DNA of 12,177 bases from Bacteroidota bacterium. Lineage in GTDB: Bacteria; Bacteroidota; Bacteroidia; Chitinophagales; Chitinophagaceae. The stretch lies in contig JAGWTK010000082.1 in assembly GCA_028876035.1 (NCBI GenBank), positions 1-12,177 on the forward strand, in the 5' to 3' direction. The translations under genes were made by a program, and so were the position numbers. Positions 7,850 through 12,177 of this stretch are shown here, piece by piece (position 1 is the first letter of the stretch; each line of letters starts with the position of its first letter). The notes below the pieces were generated by a model. That model was not told the DNA's origin and made no database searches. It saw only the letters and a program-made list of their open reading frames with translations.

Positions 7850-8954
7850 GTTGCGCAGCATTCCGCTGGTTGTTGTATGTTTCACTCAGTATTTTTTTGC
7901 GAAGCCTGATTTCTTCTTCGCCGAAGGGAAGCCGGTATAACTGGGTAATAATATCCCTGATGTCAATGGCATTGTTACCAATATGACATGCTGATTCAAG
8001 ACCGGTATCTGCAACCGCTGCATCATTCACTACGCAATGCCTTCCATTGAATAGCGCGTTGACCAGTTTAAGTTTAATACCTGTTTCATTCAGTGATGGA
8101 AGCACATTCACCTGCGCTTTTCGAATCAGGTCACGCATTTCATCTTCGGCAGGGTCTGCAATCAAACACATGTTTTCCCTGGTGCCCACCAGTTTCCGGA
8201 GACGTGCTGAAGGATTCTTGCCTGCAATCACAAATGGCAGCTTCAAATCCTGGAAAACTTTCTCAACCAACCAGGCGACGGCTTCTTCATTCTCCTCTAC
8301 GGAAAGGTTACCATGATAAAGACAATAGCCGCCAAGGCCATCCTGGCCCTTCACTTCATTCCAGGGGACAAATACCGGCAGGTACTGCACATCCTGTCCG
8401 TTAAACTGTTCTTTGTACAACCGTGCATCTTTCTGTGAAACGGCAATAATGGGAAACCTGCGCGCAATCTTTTTTTCATATTGCTTCAGCAGGCGGCTTT
8501 CATTCAGGTAGTACGCCATCCGCAGCAGGGAATGCGAATGCTTATACAAGCGGAAATAGTAAGTATACTCGATGTTATGCAAACGTATCAGCACCTTACG
8601 GCTGGCAAACCGTGGATCATTGGTGAGATAGCTGCAATGAATTCCCTCTGCGAGGATAGGATAATCGTCTTTCAGCAAATTGCTCAGCAATTCCTGGTTA
8701 GACCTCGAACAAACGATATAGGGATATTTAACGGAAAACCCTTTGTGTCCTTCGTTACGCCGGTAGTAATAAACCTCTTCACAGTAGCGGTTTAATTCAG
8801 GCTGTCTCCCGCGCCCGTATTCGAAACAGTGAAGAATAATACGAACGCCCGCTTCATGCAGGGCCTGGAGTTTGCAAAAAAGGTCGAATACGCCACCATA
8901 GTCGAGTGGGTAGGGTACATCATGACAAATTATATGCAGGTATTTCTTGTTCAC
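7830..8954 (-). CDS. GT4-type glycosyltransferase, surface polysaccharide synthesis
   Basis: This is a 374-residue GT-B fold glycosyltransferase. I start it at GTG 8954-8952, which overlaps the TGA of the upstream gene (8953-8951) as GTGA and leads straight into the first beta strand, NKKYLHIICHDVPYPLDYGG. A longer TTG reading from 9005 would add 17 residues inside the preceding gene and is less convincing. The acceptor half ends with RLHNIEYTYY (124-133). The donor half begins near YCLYHGNLSVEENEEAVAWL (210-229), continues with FVIAGKNPSARL (241-252), and carries LPSLNETGIKLKLVNALFNG (285-304), the family's donor-binding region. There is no signal peptide or membrane segment, so it should act in the cytoplasm or at the inner membrane face. 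Donor and acceptor sugars are unknown. It is the last gene of the wecB-like operon, and its stop (TAG, 7832-7830) lies inside ftsE. Confidence 0.82.
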   Translation of the reverse strand: MNKKYLHIICHDVPYPLDYGGVFDLFCKLQALHEAGVRIILHCFEYGRGRQPELNRYCEEVYYYRRNEGHKGFSVKYPYIVCSRSNQELLSNLLKDDYPILAEGIHCSYLTNDPRFASRKVLIRLHNIEYTYYFRLYKHSHSLLRMAYYLNESRLLKQYEKKIARRFPIIAVSQKDARLYKEQFNGQDVQYLPVFVPWNEVKGQDGLGGYCLYHGNLSVEENEEAVAWLVEKVFQDLKLPFVIAGKNPSARLRKLVGTRENMCLIADPAEDEMRDLIRKAQVNVLPSLNETGIKLKLVNALFNGRHCVVNDAAVADTGLESACHIGNNAIDIRDIITQLYRLPFGEEEIRLRKKILSETYNNQRNAAQLMTWIW

Positions 8955-10066
8955 AGGTACGGTTGATAGATGTGGGTGAGTTTTACGGATTCTTTTTCCC
9001 AGCAAAGTTCGCCGGCGGCCTGTGCGCAGTTGTATTTGTAAGCCTGGTAAACTGAGTTGTCGCGCATCATGTGCTGAATGGTTTTTGCAATGAGTTCCGG
9101 ATCACTGCTATCAATACATTCGCCGCACGCATATTGTTCAATTATCTGCTTTACTTCCGGGATGCCCGTAGCCAGCACAGGCACCCCTGCATGGATATAA
9201 TCAAAGATTTTATTGGGGAGGTTGAAACGGCAGTTAATGTCTTCAAATGAGTCAAGACTGCAGCCAATGGCAGCCAGCTGCGTGTATGATCTTAACTGTG
9301 CCGGCGGCATTTTATCCATCATTACCACTTTGTTTTCCAGCTGCCAGGCTGTTCTCTTTTCCTTAATATGGTTCCATTGATTGCCGCTGCCGATAAACAC
9401 CAGCAGGAATGAGGCCGGCAGGTATTTCATCGCGGCGAGCAGCTCTATGCCACCCCTGCCTTCATTGATGCCGGCACCCTGCATCAGTATGATTGTCCGG
9501 TTTCCCCAGTCTGCTGGAACTGGAATGTGCACCGGGTGTACCGTCACCGGAACATTTCTGATGACTGCAATCTCATTGCCATATTCGGTGGCATAAATTT
9601 GTTTTACCGAATCGTTTACAGTATACACGGTCCGGAGTCGTGGAAAGATTAGATCCTCGAGCATTTTCCAGGTCTTTCTTTTCAGGGGAGAATGCCTGAG
9701 TTCGGGCACGCCCGTGAAATATTCATGCGTATCATAAAACAAATGCCTGCCGCTTAATTTGCTGATAATATAATTGGGGGCGAGGGTGTCCAGGTCGTTG
9801 CTCAGGTAATAATCGGTTCGGGTAAAAAGCAATCGCCAGAATAGTTTAAGTGTAAATTCAACGTATTGCAGAACACCTTTCCTGAAATAACATGACAGTC
9901 GCCGTACCGAAAAGCTGTATTGGCCGGTGGGGAGGCTATCGCTGAAACTCCTGGCGATAACCAAAACCGAAAATCCCATCCCCACCAGGGTCTCCGAAAT
10001 CCGGATGACCCGCTGGTCGGTAGTTAGTTCTGAAATAACGGAAATGGTTATACGCTTTTTCGGCAT
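8951..10066 (-). CDS. GT4-type glycosyltransferase, surface polysaccharide synthesis
   Basis: This 371-residue GT-B glycosyltransferase starts at ATG 10066-10064, 19 bases after the wecB-like stop. The N-terminal half shows KRITISVISELTTDQRVIRI (4-23), LSNDLDTLAPNYI (88-100) and HLFYDTHEYFTGVPEL (108-123), typical of GT4 enzymes from polysaccharide clusters. The C-terminal donor-binding half shows LMQGAGINEGRGGIELLAA (194-212), LLVFIGSG (221-228), and FNLPNKIFDYIHAGVPVLAT (281-300). This last block is the conserved GT4 nucleotide-sugar site, with Asp289 where many relatives carry the final Glu of the EX7E motif. No signal peptide or clear transmembrane helix is present. Its TGA overlaps the next gene's GTG, so the two transferases are probably translated together at fixed ratio. 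The sugars transferred cannot be named. UDP-ManNAc from the first operon gene is one candidate donor (inference). Confidence 0.84.
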   Translation of the reverse strand: MPKKRITISVISELTTDQRVIRISETLVGMGFSVLVIARSFSDSLPTGQYSFSVRRLSCYFRKGVLQYVEFTLKLFWRLLFTRTDYYLSNDLDTLAPNYIISKLSGRHLFYDTHEYFTGVPELRHSPLKRKTWKMLEDLIFPRLRTVYTVNDSVKQIYATEYGNEIAVIRNVPVTVHPVHIPVPADWGNRTIILMQGAGINEGRGGIELLAAMKYLPASFLLVFIGSGNQWNHIKEKRTAWQLENKVVMMDKMPPAQLRSYTQLAAIGCSLDSFEDINCRFNLPNKIFDYIHAGVPVLATGIPEVKQIIEQYACGECIDSSDPELIAKTIQHMMRDNSVYQAYKYNCAQAAGELCWEKESVKLTHIYQPYL

Positions 10067-10085
10067 GTTTTACAGGTTGATGCTG

Positions 10086-11147
10086 TCAGATGGATTCAAG
10101 CGCTGTTCTGATTTTCCCGGCTGCATGCCCGTCACCAAACAGGGCGGATGAAAAATCACCGGTTAACTGCGGCAGTGCAAAAAACCGGGAGAGGATTTGT
10201 GCTTGGTCGGCCCCGGCCGACAGTGCGCAGCCACCTGCAATGATTTCTGGCCAAAAGGGCCGGTCCATCAGTACCAGCGACTTTTTACCAAGAAAATACG
10301 CTTCCCGGCTGCTACCGCCACTGTCGGTGATGATAAAATCAGCCTCCGACAAAAAGCGCTTCATGTCGGCATAGCCCATGGGCTCCAGCAACCTGAAACC
10401 TGGTTGGCATCCGAACTGGTTCAGCCTTTTTACGGTATTGGGATGTGCCGGCAGGATTACCGGAATCTGCGCATGAATGCTGTTCAGTGCCGCTACAATG
10501 CTATGCAGCCGATCCGCATTGTTTACGTTTGCGTCCCGGTGCAGCGTACAGGCAATATAATTTTTTTCAGTGACCCGTCTTTGCCCGGGTTTGTTCAAAG
10601 TCAGAAAAGCATCCAGCATCAGGTCTCCACTATTAAGTACTGCTTTGGAGTCCGATCTTCGGCTGTTTTCTGCCAGCATGTTCTGGTAGTTAAGGGAGGT
10701 ACAACAAAAGTTCAGATCGGCGAGGGCGTCAGCGCTTTTCCGGTTTTGCTCTTCGGGCATGGTTTCATCCTGCGTTCGAACGCCGGCTTCAAAATGCACC
10801 AATGTCAATCCCGCCTTTTTTGCCGCTATCGCCGCGGCGAGGGTTGTGTTTGTATCTCCGTACACAAAAACGATATCGGAAGAAGGTCGGCCCCGCAAAC
10901 ATTGTTCAATTGCATGGCTGGCCAGCTGCACAAACACGTTGGTTTGTACCTGGTTGATATTAAGGTTTTTATCAGGTTCAGGGATATTAAGTTCGTCGAA
11001 GAAGATATCGCTCATGGACGGACTGAAATGCTGGCCGCTGTGAATAATTTCCTGCCGGAAGACGCCGGATTTTGCGAGCTCCCTGTGCATGACAGCCAGT
11101 TTAATGAACTGCGGACGGTTGCCAACAATATGTATGATCGATTTCAA
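10086..11147 (-). CDS. wecB: Non-hydrolysing UDP-N-acetylglucosamine 2-epimerase (WecB-like)
   Basis: This enzyme should interconvert UDP-GlcNAc and UDP-ManNAc for surface glycan synthesis. I start it at TTG 11147-11145, giving 353 residues that open with the expected first strand KSIIHIVGNRPQFIKLA. The frame stays open for 30 more codons upstream to another TTG (11237), but that extension resembles nothing in the family. Motifs are IIHSGQHF (34-41), VFVYGDTNTTLAA (93-105, Asp98), VHFEAGVRT (117-125, Glu120), MPEEQNRKSAD (130-140, Glu133), CTLHRDANVNN (200-210, His203), PAHPNT (233-238) and TDSGGSSREAYFLGKKS (274-290). The four catalytic residues of E. coli WecB therefore have counterparts. 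The usual RDxTERPE block is replaced by MDRPFWPEI (294-302), so this is a divergent member and a different nucleotide-sugar substrate is possible. It is the first gene of a three-gene operon with two glycosyltransferases. Confidence 0.84.
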   Translation of the reverse strand: MKSIIHIVGNRPQFIKLAVMHRELAKSGVFRQEIIHSGQHFSPSMSDIFFDELNIPEPDKNLNINQVQTNVFVQLASHAIEQCLRGRPSSDIVFVYGDTNTTLAAAIAAKKAGLTLVHFEAGVRTQDETMPEEQNRKSADALADLNFCCTSLNYQNMLAENSRRSDSKAVLNSGDLMLDAFLTLNKPGQRRVTEKNYIACTLHRDANVNNADRLHSIVAALNSIHAQIPVILPAHPNTVKRLNQFGCQPGFRLLEPMGYADMKRFLSEADFIITDSGGSSREAYFLGKKSLVLMDRPFWPEIIAGGCALSAGADQAQILSRFFALPQLTGDFSSALFGDGHAAGKIRTALESI

Positions 11148-11355
11148 TGGCGGAGTGAAGGTTGCAAACCCGGTTAAAGGCACAAATATCGGTATAAATA
11201 TTTGATAATCATTTCTGGCGCAGGCTTGGACTGCCAAACCAGGAGGGCTTCCGGCTTCTGGTTACCTGCATCCGCCGCGAGCGCCGGCCCGGTTCCGGCA
11301 TTCTATTTAAGACGGGAACGTCAACAAAAAATCTGCGTTTATTAGGGATTTTATA
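11148..11355. other. Divergent intergenic region between the wecB-like operon and rpsO
   Basis: This gap separates the - strand polysaccharide operon from the + strand rpsO. The half nearest the epimerase is AT-rich (about 11170-11215) and probably carries the operon's promoter, but I find no exact TAnnTTTG on the - strand. Bases 11261-11300 are sharply GC-rich, with a short dyad GCCGG (11283-11287) / CCGGC (11295-11299). No tRNA, small RNA or conserved ORF is recognised. The - strand frame of the epimerase stays open to 11237 without family resemblance. Confidence 0.5.
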
Positions 11356-11363
11356 TAATTTTG
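11356..11363 (+). promoter_or_regulatory. Bacteroidota-type -7 element (TAnnTTTG) for rpsO
   Basis: TAATTTTG matches the TAnnTTTG consensus exactly, in an AT-rich context just upstream of rpsO. Transcription would start near 11370, giving a leader of about 40 bases before ATG 11410. A perfect -33 TTG is absent; the nearest TTT, at 11338-11340, has slightly short spacing. Position ahead of a strongly expressed ribosomal gene supports the call. Confidence 0.55.
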
Positions 11364-11409
11364 CACGAAATTTTGACAGAGTATATTATCGGATGCAAAA
11401 AACAACAAG

Positions 11410-11682
11410 ATGCCGTATTTAACAAAAGAAAAAAAAGCTGATTTCTTTACCAAGTTTGGTGGTAAAGCAACCAATACCGGTTCTATTGAAGGACAGGTTG
11501 CATTGCTGACTGAACGCATTTCACAAATTTCCAAACACCTGCAGGAAAACAAGAAAGACTTCTCTACTCACCGTGGTCTGATGCAGCTGGTAGGTAAAAG
11601 GAAACGCCTGCTCACTTACCTGAGCAAACACAACCTCAGTGGTTACCGCGAACTCATCGAGAAACTCGGAATCAGAAAATAA
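11410..11682 (+). CDS. rpsO: 30S ribosomal protein S15
   Basis: This 90-residue protein matches S15 along its whole length and has the family's usual size. It binds the central domain of 16S rRNA early in 30S assembly and contributes to a bridge with 50S. Landmarks are NTGSIEGQVALLTERI (22-37), the loop KKDFSTHRGLMQLVGKRKRLL (48-68, with the KD...HRGL signature) and the C-terminal SGYRELIEKLGIRK. The start is ATG 11410, giving MPYLTKEKKADFF. An out-of-frame ATG at 11393 is ignored. Codon 6 onward holds a run of eight A residues encoding Lys. It is followed by a hairpin and then pnp, the classic rpsO-pnp order. A consensus-like -7 box lies about 47 bases upstream. Confidence 0.98.
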   Translation: MPYLTKEKKADFFTKFGGKATNTGSIEGQVALLTERISQISKHLQENKKDFSTHRGLMQLVGKRKRLLTYLSKHNLSGYRELIEKLGIRK

Positions 11683-11695
11683 TTATGACACTATA

Positions 11696-11730
11696 AATTA
11701 TTCCCAACTTTACCAGAGTTGGGAATAATT
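11696..11730 (+). terminator. Hairpin between rpsO and pnp, probable terminator or processing site
   Basis: A perfect 14-bp inverted repeat, AATTATTCCCAACT (11696-11709) and AGTTGGGAATAATT (11717-11730), flanks a 7-base loop. It begins 13 bases after the rpsO stop. The downstream sequence is T-rich (GTCTTT, then TTTTC and TTTTT runs to about 11752) but has no uninterrupted U-tract at the stem base. It may therefore be a leaky terminator or an RNase-processed stem controlling pnp. Confidence 0.7.
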
Positions 11731-11846
11731 GTCTTTAGCTGTTTTCTTTTTCAATCTTTCAACACCCGGTTACCGGGACCTTCCGTTGCAGCCCGCTCTT
11801 TTCCCGCCTGGGGCGATGCAGTACACGGATTTTAATTCAAAAAAGT

Positions 11847-12177
11847 ATGTTGTCACAACCAATTCAATCAACATTTACCATCGGTGAAGGACGCGAAGTC
11901 ATCATCGAAACCGGTAAACTTGCCCGCCAGGCAGATGGCGCTGTCACAGTAAGACAGGGAAACTGCATTATCCTCGCTACTGCTGTAGCTAACAAAGAAC
12001 CGAAAGAAGGTCAGAGCTTTTTCCCGCTGACAGTCGATTACCAGGAGAAGTTCGCTTCTGCGGGTCGTATCCCCGGTTCGTTTTTTAAGAGAGAAGCACG
12101 TTTGAACGATTATGAAGTACTCACTTCCCGTTTGATCGACCGTGCGCTTCGTCCGCTATTCCCGGAAGACTATTTCT
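11847..12177 (+). CDS. pnp: Polyribonucleotide nucleotidyltransferase (PNPase), N-terminal part (3' truncated)
   Basis: The frame opens at ATG 11847 and runs off the right edge after 110 codons without a stop. PNPase is a trimeric 3'-5' phosphorolytic exoribonuclease of about 700 residues, so only the first part of the N-terminal RNase PH domain is present. Recognisable blocks are FTIGEGREVIIETGKLARQA, GAVTVRQGNCIILATAVANK, FFPLTVDYQEKFASAGRIPG and FFKREARLNDYEVLTSRLID followed by RALRPLFPEDY. The last is the PNPase substrate-binding signature (FFKRE...LTSRLIDRxxRPLFP). The start is fixed by the family's N-terminus and lies 164 bases after rpsO, beyond the hairpin. The leader (11731-11846) holds a small dyad, CCCGGT-T-ACCGGG (11765-11777), and no exact TAnnTTTG box. 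pnp may be expressed by read-through from rpsO, by its own unrecognised promoter, or both. Identity is certain. Confidence 0.98.
   Translation, partial: MLSQPIQSTFTIGEGREVIIETGKLARQADGAVTVRQGNCIILATAVANKEPKEGQSFFPLTVDYQEKFASAGRIPGSFFKREARLNDYEVLTSRLIDRALRPLFPEDYF

Noticed and set aside
8955..9005. 17-residue N-terminal extension of the downstream glycosyltransferase
   Set aside because: It lies within the coding region of the upstream transferase, starts with TTG, and is made unnecessary by the GTG start in the GTGA overlap.
10197..11177. Long + strand ORF of 326 codons opposite the epimerase gene
   Set aside because: It is antisense to the wecB-like gene, which carries full catalytic motifs. 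The translation is rich in Cys, Gln and His with no recognisable domain, as expected of a shadow frame.
11148..11237. 30-residue N-terminal extension of the epimerase from TTG 11237
   Set aside because: The family starts at the KSIIHIVGNRPQ strand. The extension (MAVQACARNDY...) has no counterpart I recognise and occupies the likely promoter region.
11424..11439. Run of eight A residues near the rpsO start as a programmed slippage site
   Set aside because: It simply encodes consecutive Lys codons in frame. S15 reads correctly through it, and no alternative product is apparent.
1..12177. Mobile elements, CRISPR arrays, phage or defence genes, tRNA or rRNA genes
   Set aside because: I saw no transposase, integrase, terminal inverted repeat, regularly spaced direct repeat, or RNA-gene signature on either strand. 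Coding content and composition are continuous and chromosomal.

Overview
The window looks like chromosomal DNA from a Bacteroidota member, probably a Chitinophagaceae-like soil or plant-associated bacterium. The evidence is a SusC/SusD outer-membrane glycan uptake pair, promoter-like TAnnTTTG elements instead of sigma70 -10/-35 boxes, no strong Shine-Dalgarno sequences, and Bacteroidota-type versions of FtsE, S15 and PNPase. The family-level placement is inference. The phylum-level placement is well supported.

Layout. (1) Bases 1-7126, + strand: the right-hand part of a polysaccharide utilisation locus (PUL). It holds the C-terminal beta-barrel of a SusC-type TonB-dependent transporter (5' end outside the window), a SusD-like_2 lipoprotein, a strong UUCG-capped terminator, then an exported GH29 alpha-L-fucosidase and an exported GH36 alpha-galactosidase 15 bases apart. 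(2) Bases 7135-7849, + strand: an FtsE-type ABC ATPase with its own promoter-like element and no adjacent ftsX. (3) Bases 7830-11147, - strand: a compact three-gene surface-polysaccharide operon, wecB-like UDP-GlcNAc 2-epimerase then two GT4-type glycosyltransferases. The last two are joined by a GTGA stop/start overlap, and the final gene runs 20 bases into the convergent ftsE gene. (4) Bases 11148-12177, + strand: a divergent intergenic region, rpsO (S15), a hairpin, and the first 110 codons of pnp (PNPase), which runs off the right edge.

How the genes work together. SusC and SusD would capture and import an oligosaccharide at the outer membrane. The two exported glycosidases would remove terminal alpha-fucose and alpha-galactose. 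The wecB operon would make UDP-ManNAc from UDP-GlcNAc and use it or other sugars in a surface glycan. rpsO-pnp is the widely conserved translation/RNA-decay pair.

I found no mobile element, CRISPR array, tRNA, rRNA or phage gene, and no convincing undescribed system. The points most worth a second look are the gene-boundary architecture (UUCG terminator inside the PUL, GTGA coupling, convergent overlap), the altered C-terminal motif of the epimerase, the fucosidase/galactosidase pairing, and the rpsO-pnp hairpin. Several start codons differ from a longest-ORF reading and are corrected here: susD-like ATG 1835, ftsE ATG 7160, glycosyltransferase GTG 8954, wecB-like TTG 11147.
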